A stretch of 64,000 nt of DNA from assembly GCF_003284725.1 (NCBI RefSeq), contig NZ_PGTO01000001.1, positions 482,445 through 546,444 on the forward strand. Reading direction: 5' to 3'. This DNA is from Paramagnetospirillum kuznetsovii. Lineage in GTDB: Bacteria; Pseudomonadota; Alphaproteobacteria; Rhodospirillales; Magnetospirillaceae. The position numbers and the translations under genes were made by a program. A model generated the notes under the pieces. The model was not told the origin of the DNA. It searched no databases and saw nothing but the letters and a program-made list of their open reading frames with translations. This document shows, one piece after another, positions 10,903 to 19,565 of this stretch. Position 1 is the stretch's first letter, and every line of letters begins with the position of its first letter.

Positions 10903-10933
10903 CGGTCCGACGCACCGCCGGGGCGTCGGACCG
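10903..10933 (+). terminator. Stable hairpin after sucD, possible attenuator
   Basis: Perfect 11-bp stem CGGTCCGACGC (10903-10913) with GCGTCGGACCG (10923-10933) and a 9-nt loop. It is not followed by a U-tract (ATCCCCTTCC), so it may be a processing or RNA-stability hairpin between sucD and sucA rather than a full terminator. Confidence 0.55.
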
Positions 10934-11057
10934 ATCCCCTTCCAGGGGGGGACGCCAGGAAATCAGGGTTTTGCGCCGTCGGCAAGTCGCGGCGCCCGGC
11001 GGCGCCGCTCCGGCCCGAATAGAAAGGGACGCGGGCTAGAACTCGCGTCGACCGACA

Positions 11058-14009
11058 ATGACACAGCAGTTCGAAGAGCCGTCATTCCTGTCCGGCGGCA
11101 ACGCCGTCTTCATCGCGGAGCTTTATGCCCGCTATCTCGATGACCCCGCCTCGGTCGATCCGTCCTGGGTCGCGTTCTTTCAGGATCTGAAGGACGACGG
11201 CGGCGCCGTCGCCCAGGACTTCAAGGGCACCGAAGGCGCCCGGCGCGATCTCAAGATCATCGGCGCCGTCGATCCCGAGGCCGCCGCCGCCGCCGCCGCT
11301 GCCGCCAAGAAGGGCGGCAAGCCCGGCGCCGCCGCCGGCCCGACTCCGGCCGAGATCAGGCAGGCGCAGCTGGATTCCATCCGCGCCCTGATGCTGATCC
11401 GCTCCTACCGCGTGCGCGGCCATCTTCAGGCCACTCTCGACCCGCTGGGTCTGTCCAAGATCGAGCCGCATCCCGAGCTGGACTACCGCACCTATGGCTT
11501 CACAGATGCCGATCTCGACCGCGAGATCTTCATCGACTATGTCCTGGGGCTGGAAACCGCCAAGCTGCGCGACATCATCCGCATCGTTCAGGAGACCTAT
11601 TGCGGCTCCATCGGCGTGGAATTCATGCACATCCAGTATCCCGACCAGAAGGCCTGGATCCAAAAGCGCATCGAATCCATCCACAACCGCACTGACTTCA
11701 CCCCCCGGGGTAAGCAGGCCATCCTGGAACGCCTGACCGAGGCCGAGGGCTTCGAGCGCTTCCTGCAACTGAAATACACCGGCACCAAGCGGTTCGGCCT
11801 GGAAGGCGGCGAGACCGTGGTTCCCGCGCTGGAACAGATCCTGAAGCGCGGCAGCCAACTGGGCATGGAGGAAGTGGTCCTGGGCATGGCCCATCGCGGG
11901 CGACTCAACATCCTGGCCAATTTCATGAAGAAGCCCTATCAGGCCATCTTCTCGGAATTTCAGGGCAACGCCGCCAATCCGGAAGACGTCCAGGGTTCGG
12001 GCGACGTGAAGTACCATCTGGGCACCTCCGCCGACCGCGACTTCGACGGCAAGATCGTCCATCTGTCGCTGATGCCCAACCCGTCCCATCTGGAAGTGGT
12101 CGGCCCGGTGGTGGTCGGCAAGGTCCGCGCCAAGCAGACCCAGAAGCATGACGAGGACCGCTCCAAGGTCATGGGCATCATCTTGCACGGCGATGCCGCC
12201 TTCGCAGGCCAAGGCGTGGTTCCCGAGACGCTACTGCTGTCGCAGTTGAAGGGCTATGCCACCGGCGGCACCATGCATATCATCATCAACAACCAGATCG
12301 GCTTCACCACCGCGCCGCAGTATTCGCGCTCGGGGCCGTATTCCTCGGACGTGGCCAAGGGTCATCAGGCTCCGGTGTTCCACGTCAACGCCGACGATCC
12401 GGAAGCCGTGGTCCATATCGCGCGCATCGCCACCGAATTCCGCCAGGAGTTCAAGAGCGACGTGGTGATCGACATGGTCTGCTACCGTCGCCACGGCCAC
12501 AACGAATCCGACGAACCGGCCTTCACCCAGCCGCTGATGTATCGCAAGATCGCCAGCCATCCGACCACGCGGGCCATCTATGCCGAGAAGCTGGTGGCCG
12601 AGGGCACGCTGACCCGCGAGCAGGCCGACGCCATCTTCGCCGACTTCCAGTCCCAGCTCGAGGCCGAGTATCAGGCGGCCAAGAGCTTCAAGGTCAACAA
12701 GGCCGACTGGCTGGAAGGCAAGTGGCAGGGCTTGGTGCAGTTGGCGGGCGAAGAGGAGTTCCGCGAGGACAAGACCGGCGTTTCCGCCAAGGTGCTTAAG
12801 GAAGTGGGCTACGCCCTGGCCAAGACTCCGGCCGATTTCAACGTCAACAAGAAGGTCCAGCGCCAGTTGCTGGCCAAGAAGGAGATGGTGGATTCGGGGG
12901 AAGGCATCGATTGGGCCACCGCCGAGGCGCTGGCTTTCGGCACCTTGCTGGTGGAAGGCAACTATGTCCGCCTGTCCGGCCAGGATTGCGGCCGCGGCAC
13001 CTTCTCGCAGCGCCATTGCCGCCTGACCGACCAGGAAAACGAAAGCCGCATCGAGCCGCTGAACCACATCCGTGATCAGCAGGCCCATTTCGAGGTGATC
13101 GACAGCCCGCTGTCGGAAGAGGCGGTGCTCGGCTTCGAATACGGCTATTCCCAGGCCGAGCCCAACGCCCTGGTGATCTGGGAAGGCCAGTTCGGCGATT
13201 TCGCCAACGGCGCCCAGGTGATCATCGACCAGTTCATCAACTCGGGCGAGTCCAAGTGGCTGCGCATGTCGGGTCTGGTGATGCTGCTGCCCCACGGCTA
13301 TGAAGGCCAGGGGCCGGAACACTCCTCGGCGCGATGGGAACGCTATCTGCAGCTGTGCGGCGAGGACAACTGGCTGGTCTGCAACATCTCGACCCCGGCC
13401 AATTATTACCATGCGCTCCGCCGTCAGCTGCGCCGCAACTACCGCAAGCCGCTGATCATCATGAGCCCGAAGTCGCTGCTGCGTCACAAGCTCTGCGTCT
13501 CCAAGCTGGACCAGTTCACCACCGGCACCCGTTTCATGCGCGTTCTGGCGGAAACCGAACGGCTGGTGGCCGATGCCAAGGTCCGCCGCGTCCTGCTGTG
13601 CTCGGGCAAGGTCTATTACGACCTGCTGGAAGAGCGCACCAAGCGGGGCATCAAGGACGTGGCCATCATCCGGGTGGAACAGCTCTATCCCTGGCCCAAG
13701 GATGCGGTGAAGGCCCAGATGGCCCGCTATCCCAATGCCGAGGTGCTGTGGGTTCAGGAGGAACCGGCCAATATGGGGGCCTGGACCTTCGTGGATCGCC
13801 GCATCGAATTCATCTGCGAGGAGCTGGAGATCAAGGCCAAGCGGGCTGCCTATTGTGGCCGCCGCGCCGCCGCGTCGCCCGCCACCGGACTTTACAAGAC
13901 CCACGTCGCCGAGCAGGAATGGATCGTCGATATGTCGCTGGCAGGAAACGTGTTGGATCTGCCGCAGCCGTTCCGCCGCGCCACCAAGCTTTCCAGCCTG
14001 CACGCCTAA
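11058..14009 (+). CDS. sucA: 2-oxoglutarate dehydrogenase E1 component
   Basis: Thiamine-diphosphate-dependent E1 of the 2-oxoglutarate dehydrogenase complex. It decarboxylates 2-oxoglutarate and transfers the succinyl group to the lipoyl arm of SucB. The 983-aa length is typical. The N-terminus has the SFLSGGNAVFIAELYARYL E2-binding motif, then an Ala/Lys/Gly-rich linker near residues 75-95. The central region has FGLEGGETVVPALEQ and GMAHRGRLNILAN, with GDAAFAGQGVVPETL and the NNQIGFTT segment for the cofactor, then GHNESDEPAFTQP. The C-terminal transketolase-like part has PHGYEGQGPEHSSAR. sucB begins 27 bp after the stop codon. Confidence 0.98.
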   Translation: MTQQFEEPSFLSGGNAVFIAELYARYLDDPASVDPSWVAFFQDLKDDGGAVAQDFKGTEGARRDLKIIGAVDPEAAAAAAAAAKKGGKPGAAAGPTPAEIRQAQLDSIRALMLIRSYRVRGHLQATLDPLGLSKIEPHPELDYRTYGFTDADLDREIFIDYVLGLETAKLRDIIRIVQETYCGSIGVEFMHIQYPDQKAWIQKRIESIHNRTDFTPRGKQAILERLTEAEGFERFLQLKYTGTKRFGLEGGETVVPALEQILKRGSQLGMEEVVLGMAHRGRLNILANFMKKPYQAIFSEFQGNAANPEDVQGSGDVKYHLGTSADRDFDGKIVHLSLMPNPSHLEVVGPVVVGKVRAKQTQKHDEDRSKVMGIILHGDAAFAGQGVVPETLLLSQLKGYATGGTMHIIINNQIGFTTAPQYSRSGPYSSDVAKGHQAPVFHVNADDPEAVVHIARIATEFRQEFKSDVVIDMVCYRRHGHNESDEPAFTQPLMYRKIASHPTTRAIYAEKLVAEGTLTREQADAIFADFQSQLEAEYQAAKSFKVNKADWLEGKWQGLVQLAGEEEFREDKTGVSAKVLKEVGYALAKTPADFNVNKKVQRQLLAKKEMVDSGEGIDWATAEALAFGTLLVEGNYVRLSGQDCGRGTFSQRHCRLTDQENESRIEPLNHIRDQQAHFEVIDSPLSEEAVLGFEYGYSQAEPNALVIWEGQFGDFANGAQVIIDQFINSGESKWLRMSGLVMLLPHGYEGQGPEHSSARWERYLQLCGEDNWLVCNISTPANYYHALRRQLRRNYRKPLIIMSPKSLLRHKLCVSKLDQFTTGTRFMRVLAETERLVADAKVRRVLLCSGKVYYDLLEERTKRGIKDVAIIRVEQLYPWPKDAVKAQMARYPNAEVLWVQEEPANMGAWTFVDRRIEFICEELEIKAKRAAYCGRRAAASPATGLYKTHVAEQEWIVDMSLAGNVLDLPQPFRRATKLSSLHA

Positions 14010-14036
14010 GGCCCAGAATCGAAGGGAACCGTCACT

Positions 14037-15239
14037 ATGTCTACCGAAGTCAAGGTGCCCACCCTGGGCGAATCCGTGTCCGAAGCGACCATCGCCAAGT
14101 GGTTCAAGAATGTGGGCGACGCCGTCCGCGCCGACGAGCCGCTGGTGGAGCTGGAAACCGATAAGGTCACCGTCGAGGTCAACGCGCCGTCCGCCGGTAC
14201 GCTGTCCGAGATCGTCGCCGCCGTCGGCGCCACCGTCGAGGTCGGCGCCGTGCTGTGCCTGATCGGCGCCGCCGGTGCCGCCGCCGCCAAGCCCGCCGCC
14301 ACCGCCGCTCCGGCTCCGGCCCCGGCTCCGGCCAAGGCTGCTCCGGCCGCCGCCGCCGCGCCCGCCGTCATGCCCTCGGCCAAGAAGATCGCCGCCGATA
14401 CCGGCGTTGATACCGCTGCCATCGCTGGCACCGGCAAGGATGGCCGCGTGACCAAGGGCGACGTGCTCGCCGCCGGGTCCGCTCCCGCTGCCGCCGCGCC
14501 CAAGCCCGCCGCCCCCTCGGGTCCGCGCGCCAAGGCCGATCTGGAAGAGCGGGTCAAGATGACCCGCCTGCGCAAGACCATCGCCGGGCGTCTGAAGGAA
14601 GCCCAGAACACCGCCGCCATGCTGACCACCTTCAACGAGGTGGACATGACCGCGCTGTTCGATCTGCGCAACCAGTACAAGGACCAGTTCGAGAAGCGCC
14701 ACGGCACCAAGCTGGGCTTCATGTCCTTCTTCGTGAAGGCCTCGGTCGCCGCGCTCAAGGATTGGCCGGCCGTCAATGCCGAGATCGACGGCGAAGACCT
14801 CGTCTACAAGAAGTACTACGACATCGGCGTCGCCGTGGGCACCCCCCAAGGCCTCGTCGTGCCGGTGCTGCGCGGCGCCGACGCCCTGTCCTTCGCGGGC
14901 GTCGAGCAGGGCATCGCCAATCTGGGCAAGAAGGCCCGCGACGGCAAGCTGTCCATGGAAGACCTGATGGGCGGCACCTTCACCATCTCCAATGGCGGCG
15001 TCTACGGCTCGCTGATGAGCACCCCCATCCTCAACACGCCGCAATCCGGTATCCTGGGGATGCACAAGGTGCAGCAGCGCCCCATGGTCATGCCCGACGG
15101 CTCCATCAAGGCGCGTCCCATGATGTATCTGGCGCTGTCCTACGACCACCGCATCATCGACGGTCGCGAGGCGGTCTCGTTCCTGGTGCGCGTCAAGGAA
15201 TGCATCGAGGATCCGCAGCGCATCCTGCTCGAGATGTAG
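14037..15239 (+). CDS. sucB: Dihydrolipoamide succinyltransferase E2 component
   Basis: Core E2 of the 2-oxoglutarate dehydrogenase complex, 400 aa. A single N-terminal lipoyl domain has the lipoylated Lys in ETDKVTVEV at about residues 40-48. An Ala/Pro-rich hinge follows (about 80-110), then the E3-binding domain ([13 protein letters not shown] to GRVTKGDVL, about 116-143), a second hinge, and the catalytic acyltransferase domain ending with the active-site motif [13 protein letters not shown] near 370. Subunit order E1-E2-E3 is kept with lpd downstream, but a repeat array lies in the 123-bp gap before lpd. Confidence 0.98.
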   Translation: MSTEVKVPTLGESVSEATIAKWFKNVGDAVRADEPLVELETDKVTVEVNAPSAGTLSEIVAAVGATVEVGAVLCLIGAAGAAAAKPAATAAPAPAPAPAKAAPAAAAAPAVMPSAKKIAADTGVDTAAIAGTGKDGRVTKGDVLAAGSAPAAAAPKPAAPSGPRAKADLEERVKMTRLRKTIAGRLKEAQNTAAMLTTFNEVDMTALFDLRNQYKDQFEKRHGTKLGFMSFFVKASVAALKDWPAVNAEIDGEDLVYKKYYDIGVAVGTPQGLVVPVLRGADALSFAGVEQGIANLGKKARDGKLSMEDLMGGTFTISNGGVYGSLMSTPILNTPQSGILGMHKVQQRPMVMPDGSIKARPMMYLALSYDHRIIDGREAVSFLVRVKECIEDPQRILLEM

Positions 15240-15248
15240 GGTCATTTA

Positions 15249-15337
15249 ACCACGAAGGCACGAAGACACGAAGGTTAAGAGAAGAAGAGTAGATTCTTTT
15301 CCCTTCGTGTTCCTTCGTGCCTTCGCGTCTTCGTGGT
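15249..15337. repeat. Mirrored CACGAAG repeat array in the sucB-lpd gap
   Basis: The left arm (15249-15274) is built from ACGAAGG/ACGAAGA units reading ACCACGAAGGCACGAAGAC. The right arm (15301-15337) is the reverse complement of the same kind of units, reading CTTCGCGTCTTCGTGGT at its end. The arms can form an imperfect stem of 26 bp or more around an AGAAGAAGAG loop. This unit is known as a common intergenic repeat in various Proteobacteria; here it lies inside an otherwise compact operon. Confidence 0.7.
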
Positions 15338-15362
15338 GAAATTTTCTTCCTAGGGGGCATCC

Positions 15363-16766
15363 ATGTCCGAGAACAATTTCGATGTCGTCATCATCGGCGG
15401 TGGCCCCGGCGGCTATGTGGCCGCCATCCGCGCCGCCCAGCTGGGCCTGAAGACCGCCTGCGTCGAAAAGCGCGGCGCGTTGGGCGGCACCTGCCTCAAT
15501 GTGGGCTGCATCCCGTCCAAGGCGCTGCTGTCGGCGTCGCACCACTACCACGCCGCCGGTCACGAACTGGCCGCTTTCGGCGTCAAGGTGGGCAAGGTCG
15601 AAATCGACCTCGCCGGTATGATGGGCCACAAGGACAAGGTGGTGTCCGACAACACCAAGGGCATCGAGTTCCTGTTCAAGAAGAACAAGGTGACCTACAT
15701 CATCGGCGCGGGCGAGATCACCGCGCCCGGTCAGGTCAAGGTCACCGGCAAGGATGCCAAGACCCTGACCGCCAAGCATATCGTCATCGCCACCGGCTCC
15801 GACGTCACCCCGCTGCCCGGCGTCGCCATCGACGAGGACGTCATCGTGTCGTCCACCGGCGCCCTGGCGCTGCCCAAGGTGCCCAAGCACATGGTGGTGA
15901 TCGGCGGCGGCGTCATCGGGTTGGAACTGGCCACCGTCTGGGGCCGCCTGGGCACCAAGATCACCGTCGTGGAATTCCTCGACCGCATCCTGCCGTTCAA
16001 CGACGGCGAGGTGTCCAAGCAGATGCAACGCATCCTGGGCAAGCAGGGCATGGAGTTCAAGCTGGGCACCAAGGTCACCAAGGTCGAGAAGAAGGGCAAG
16101 AAGGCCACCGTCACGGTGGAACCCGCCGCCGGTGGCAAGGCCGAGGCCATCGAGGCCGATTGCGTCCTCGTCGCCATCGGCCGCAAGCCCTATACCGACG
16201 GCCTTGGCCTGGACAAGGTGGGCGTCGCCCTGGACAAGCGCGGCTTCGTCCAGATCGACGGCCATTTCCAGACCAATGTGAAGGGCGTCTATGCCATCGG
16301 CGACGTGGTCGGCGGTGCCATGCTGGCCCACAAGGCCGAGGAAGAGGGCGTCGCCCTGGCCGAGATCCTGGCCGGTCAGCACGGTCATGTGAATTACGAC
16401 GTCATTCCGGCGGTGGTCTACACCTGGCCGGAAGTGGCCTCGGTGGGCAAGACCGAGGAGCAGTTGAAGGCCGATGGAATCGCCTATAAGGCGGGCAAGT
16501 TTCCCTTCACCGCCAACGGCCGCGCCCGGTCCATGAACGAGGTCGAAGGCTTCGTCAAGATCCTGGCCTGCCCCACCACCGACAAGATATTGGGCGCCCA
16601 TATCGTCGGCCCCAATGCCGGTGACCTGCTGGCCGAGGTGGTGCTTGCCATGGAATTCGGCGCCGCCTCCGAAGACATCGCGCGGACCTGCCACTCCCAT
16701 CCCGGCCTCGGCGAAGCCGTCAAGGAGGCCGCCCTGGCGGTGCTCGGCCGCCCGCTGCACACTTAA
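15363..16766 (+). CDS. lpd: Dihydrolipoamide dehydrogenase E3 component
   Basis: FAD-containing E3 that reoxidises the dihydrolipoyl group of SucB using NAD+. The 467-aa length is normal. FAD-binding [10 protein letters not shown] is at residues 12-21. The redox-active disulfide is in [13 protein letters not shown] near residues 42-54. The NAD-binding [10 protein letters not shown] is near 181-190 and the second FAD motif AIGDVVGG is near 316. The C-terminal His-Glu pair that completes the active site of the neighbouring subunit is in HSHPGLGEA. The start has GGGGG a few bases upstream. It closes the mdh-suc-lpd group; convergent restriction genes follow after a hairpin. Confidence 0.98.
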   Translation: MSENNFDVVIIGGGPGGYVAAIRAAQLGLKTACVEKRGALGGTCLNVGCIPSKALLSASHHYHAAGHELAAFGVKVGKVEIDLAGMMGHKDKVVSDNTKGIEFLFKKNKVTYIIGAGEITAPGQVKVTGKDAKTLTAKHIVIATGSDVTPLPGVAIDEDVIVSSTGALALPKVPKHMVVIGGGVIGLELATVWGRLGTKITVVEFLDRILPFNDGEVSKQMQRILGKQGMEFKLGTKVTKVEKKGKKATVTVEPAAGGKAEAIEADCVLVAIGRKPYTDGLGLDKVGVALDKRGFVQIDGHFQTNVKGVYAIGDVVGGAMLAHKAEEEGVALAEILAGQHGHVNYDVIPAVVYTWPEVASVGKTEEQLKADGIAYKAGKFPFTANGRARSMNEVEGFVKILACPTTDKILGAHIVGPNAGDLLAEVVLAMEFGAASEDIARTCHSHPGLGEAVKEAALAVLGRPLHT

Positions 16767-16778
16767 GCCTGTCCGTGT

Positions 16779-16808
16779 CCCCTCCTCCACGCTTGCGTGG
16801 GGGAGGGG
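16779..16808. terminator. Bidirectional hairpin between lpd and the HNH gene
   Basis: CCCCTCCTCCACGC (16779-16792) pairs with GCGTGGGGGAGGGG (16795-16808) with one mismatch. It lies between the convergent stops of lpd and the HNH endonuclease gene and can end transcription from both sides, although no long U-tract follows. Confidence 0.5.
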
Positions 16809-16810
16809 GC

Positions 16811-17377
16811 TCAGGCCCCAAATTTCTTGCGAAGCCAGTCGAACACCGCCCGCTGCTCGTCGATCCCGGCGCGCCGAATTTGCGTCAAGAGCCAAAGGCC
16901 GGTGGGCTTCTCCCCGGTAATATTCTTCGCGCCCTGATTACAGGTCGAGCAGAGCGCCCTCAGGTTCGAGGGCTCATCCTTCCCACCCAGGCTTTTGTCC
17001 TTGATATGTCCGAGGTGAAGCCGGACTTTTCTGCCCGTCGCGGGATCGATGTCGCCGGGGGTCAGTCCACACATCTGGCAGGTGAAGCCGTTGCGGTCCA
17101 ACACCTCGGCACGGGTTTTCGCCGAAATGCCCCGCTGGAACTCGATGCCGCGCTTTTCGGGGGGCGGAGATTCCAACAAATATTGGCCCGGCTTCAAATC
17201 GGCCCGGTCATTGTGGGTCAGAATCGGCCATCCATCCTGATCCCTCAATTCTCGGGTGCGCCGCCCGAATTCGGCTTTTCCGCCGGAGGCTGCCTGAAGC
17301 TCGGAAGATTCAATCACCCGACCGATATTGGCCAGCAGGAATTCCCGGATAAGGGCCTTGGAACCGACTTTCGCCAT
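16811..17377 (-). CDS. HNH-family restriction endonuclease (type II partner)
   Basis: 188-aa protein. The C-terminal half carries an HNH nuclease fold: CQMCGLTPGD (zinc knuckle), then LHLGHIKDKSLGG with the catalytic His, and SNLRALCSTCNQGAKN with the second zinc pair. The N-terminal half (IREFLLANIGRVIESSEL, then RRTRELRDQDGW) looks like a winged helix that would bind DNA. Start ATG 17377 is chosen because it overlaps by one base the stop TGA of the upstream methyltransferase (TGATG), which implies translational coupling, and because MAKVGSKALI fits a protein start. The pairing makes it the cleavage half of a type II restriction-modification system. The recognition site cannot be read from sequence. 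Confidence 0.85.
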   Translation of the reverse strand: MAKVGSKALIREFLLANIGRVIESSELQAASGGKAEFGRRTRELRDQDGWPILTHNDRADLKPGQYLLESPPPEKRGIEFQRGISAKTRAEVLDRNGFTCQMCGLTPGDIDPATGRKVRLHLGHIKDKSLGGKDEPSNLRALCSTCNQGAKNITGEKPTGLWLLTQIRRAGIDEQRAVFDWLRKKFGA

Positions 17378-18330
17378 CAGGCCACCCGATAAATACGTTT
17401 CGACGAAAGCGCGGCATGAATCTGTTGCCCGACCGCCCTGGCGACCGGGGGCGGGAACGCATTCCCCACTTGGCGGTAAGCGGCAGTCTTGCGTCCGACG
17501 AAATTCCAATCATCCGGGAATCCTTGGAGCCGAGCGGCCATACGCACGGTCAGGCGGGGCATGCCGACAAAATCGCTGTCAGGGGCTTGGTCCGCGAGTC
17601 CCATCCCATCGACGCCAAGGGCAGCCCAGGCGCGCTTCGCCCGTGTTGGACCAAGATCGGGACCGCCGTGTTTCTTACTGCCTCCAACCAAGGTCGGGGC
17701 GATGTCACAAGCAATCCGCTTCCAATTATCGGCCCCACACCATCCACGTGATGCCATGAGGTCATGGAGAATTTCGCCCACGGTACTCGGAGTGGCTTGG
17801 GATGGAATTGGCCAGGAGAAGCGGTCTGCCATATCGCTTTGCAGGGCGACAAATGCGACGCGTGGTCGAAGTTGCGGCACGCCATAATCGCTCGCGTTCA
17901 ACAGACGCCATTCCGCTTGGTAGCCCAGCGTCCTGAGGACACGAACAAGCTCGGTCCGGTAGGAATCGAAACACGTGTCCAGAAAGCCGCGAACATTTTC
18001 CAGCATGACCGCCCTTGGTCGGATTTCGTCCACCAATCGAATCGCTTCCGGGAACAGGTCGCGGGAATCATTGCCGCCAAGTTGCTTTCCGGCTTTTGAA
18101 AAAGGCGGACATGGCACGCCTCCGGCAAGGAGGTCGATACCACGATAGGGGATGCCGGAGAATTGGCACACGTCGCCATTCTCAACGACGTTCCAAGACG
18201 GGCGGTTTGCGCGAAGCGTGTCTTGGGCGGGCTTTTCAATCTCGACCAGGGCGACGTGATCAAAACCGGCCATTTCCAAGCCGAGCGCCTGCCCCCCAGC
18301 GCCAGCGCAGATTTCCACCGAGTCCATCAT
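17377..18330 (-). CDS. DNA (cytosine-5)-methyltransferase of a type II R-M system
   Basis: 317-aa C5-cytosine methyltransferase. Motif I is EICAGAGGQALGLEMAGF near residues 5-22, with FxGxG here as CAGAGG. Motif IV with the catalytic Cys is GGVPCPPFSKAGKQ, motif VI is ENVRGFL, motif VIII is QLRPRV, and the C-terminal motifs IX/X include RMAARLQGFPDDW and QVGNAFPPPVARAV. All catalytic motifs look intact. Start ATG 18330 (or the adjacent ATG 18327) is preceded by GAGGG; the open frame continues 32 codons upstream without family sequence. It precedes and overlaps the HNH gene, so the pair is one operon. Base composition is somewhat less GC-rich than the flanking metabolic genes, in line with mobility. 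Confidence 0.9.
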   Translation of the reverse strand: MMDSVEICAGAGGQALGLEMAGFDHVALVEIEKPAQDTLRANRPSWNVVENGDVCQFSGIPYRGIDLLAGGVPCPPFSKAGKQLGGNDSRDLFPEAIRLVDEIRPRAVMLENVRGFLDTCFDSYRTELVRVLRTLGYQAEWRLLNASDYGVPQLRPRVAFVALQSDMADRFSWPIPSQATPSTVGEILHDLMASRGWCGADNWKRIACDIAPTLVGGSKKHGGPDLGPTRAKRAWAALGVDGMGLADQAPDSDFVGMPRLTVRMAARLQGFPDDWNFVGRKTAAYRQVGNAFPPPVARAVGQQIHAALSSKRIYRVA

Positions 18331-18469
18331 TCGCCCTCGTTTTGGTGCTTCGCCGATTTTGGACCTCGACTTCCGTCGAAGCAATTCAATAACGGCTCTC
18401 CCGATCCTACAGCGGACCCTCCCCAAGACCGCCCCTTGAAACCGTGGCCCGTCCTTCTCGTTCCCCCTG

Positions 18470-18498
18470 GTGACAGCGCCGGAGTTCCGGTCTAGTAT
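18470..18498 (+). promoter_or_regulatory. Promoter for the pgsA-mobB-moeA-moaDE operon
   Basis: GTGACA at 18470-18475 and TAGTAT at 18493-18498 have 17-bp spacing. The expected transcription start is only a few bases before the pgsA ATG at 18508, and no Shine-Dalgarno precedes that ATG. The operon may therefore start with a leaderless or near-leaderless message. Confidence 0.4.
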
Positions 18499-18507
18499 CC
18501 CGCCATC

Positions 18508-19074
18508 ATGGTGACCAGTCTTCCCAATCTCCTGACCTTATCGCGCATCGCGGTGATACCCATCGTGGTCGGCCTGTTCTATGTGGATGGCGACGGGGCG
18601 CGCTGGGCCGCCTGGGCGCTGTTTTCCCTGGCCGCCATCACCGACTGGTTCGACGGCTATGTGGCGCGGTCCATGAACCTGGTTTCCACCTTCGGCCGCT
18701 TTCTCGATCCCATCGCCGACAAGCTGCTGGTGGTGGCGGTGCTGTTCATGCTGGCCGCCTTCGACCGCATTTCCCAGGTCTCCTTCCTGCCCGCTTTGGT
18801 GATCGTGCTGCGCGAGATCCTGGTCTCCGGCCTGCGCGAATTCCTGGCCGAGGTGCGGGTCGGCATGCCGGTCTCGCGGCTGGCCAAGTGGAAGACCGGC
18901 ATCCAGATGGTGGCCATTCCGGTGCTGCTGGTGGGTGACGCCGCCACCTTCATGCCCACCCGTCAGATCGGCGAGGTCGGTCTGTGGGTCGCCGCCATCC
19001 TGACCCTGATCACCGGCTGGGATTATCTGCAGTCGGGCATGCGCCATATCCGCGCCAACCCGGTGCCGAAATGA
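18508..19074 (+). CDS. pgsA: CDP-diacylglycerol-glycerol-3-phosphate 3-phosphatidyltransferase
   Basis: Inner-membrane enzyme that makes phosphatidylglycerol phosphate from CDP-diacylglycerol and glycerol 3-phosphate, the first committed step to phosphatidylglycerol and cardiolipin. 188 aa, family length. The CDP-alcohol phosphotransferase signature (D-G-x2-A-R-x8-G-x3-D-x3-D) is present as DGYVAR to GRFLDPIADK near residues 49-73. Several hydrophobic helices follow. It opens a five-gene run and its TGA overlaps the ATG of mobB by the ATGA arrangement, so phospholipid and molybdenum cofactor genes are translated from one message. Confidence 0.93.
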   Translation: MVTSLPNLLTLSRIAVIPIVVGLFYVDGDGARWAAWALFSLAAITDWFDGYVARSMNLVSTFGRFLDPIADKLLVVAVLFMLAAFDRISQVSFLPALVIVLREILVSGLREFLAEVRVGMPVSRLAKWKTGIQMVAIPVLLVGDAATFMPTRQIGEVGLWVAAILTLITGWDYLQSGMRHIRANPVPK

Positions 19075-19565
19075 AGGTCTTCGGCGTCTGCGGCCGCTCG
19101 GGCAGCGGCAAGACGAGTCTGCTGACCCGCCTGATCCCCTGGTTGAACGCGCGCGGGCTCACCATCTCCACCGTCAAGCAGGCGCAGGAGGCCTTCGACG
19201 TGGACAAGCCGGGCAAGGATTCGTATCAGCACCGCGAGGCGGGCGCCCGCGAGGTGATGATCGCCTCGGCCAAGCGCTGGGCCTTGATGCACGAATATCG
19301 CGAGCAGGCGGAATTCCCCATGGACGAGCTGTTGGCCCGCCTCAGCCCGGTGGATCTGGTGCTGGTGGAAGGTTTCCGCCGCTGGCCGCACGAGCGCATC
19401 GAGGTATGGCGCCGCTCGGTGGGCAAGGCGCCCTTCTACCCGGAAGACCCGTTGGTGCGGGCCGTGGCCAGCGACGACGAAGTGCCCGACTGCACCCTGC
19501 CGCTGCTGCGGCTGGACGATACCGATGCCATCGGCTCCTTCATCCTGGGGCGGACCGGGCGATGA
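19071..19565 (+). CDS. mobB: Molybdopterin-guanine dinucleotide biosynthesis protein MobB
   Basis: 164-aa GTP-binding protein that assists MobA in attaching GMP to molybdopterin. It begins MKVFGVCGRSGSGKTSLL with Walker A GRSGSGKTS at residues 8-16. The family hallmark STVKQAQEAFDVDKPGKDSY and the LVLVEGFRRW motif are present. The start at 19071 gives an ATGA overlap with pgsA upstream; the stop gives another ATGA overlap with moeA downstream. MobA, MoaA and MoaC are not in the window. Confidence 0.92.
   Translation: MKVFGVCGRSGSGKTSLLTRLIPWLNARGLTISTVKQAQEAFDVDKPGKDSYQHREAGAREVMIASAKRWALMHEYREQAEFPMDELLARLSPVDLVLVEGFRRWPHERIEVWRRSVGKAPFYPEDPLVRAVASDDEVPDCTLPLLRLDDTDAIGSFILGRTGR

Noticed and set aside
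12231..15245. Minus-strand open frame of more than 1,000 codons opposite sucA and sucB
   Set aside because: It is the mirror of GC-rich codon bias on the sense strand. The sense frames encode full-length E1 and E2 enzymes, and the antisense product (His/Gly/Asp/Leu-rich) shows no family likeness.
15249..15337. CACGAAG units as a possible CRISPR array
   Set aside because: Units are contiguous and mirrored, without regular spacers, so this is an intergenic palindromic repeat, not CRISPR.
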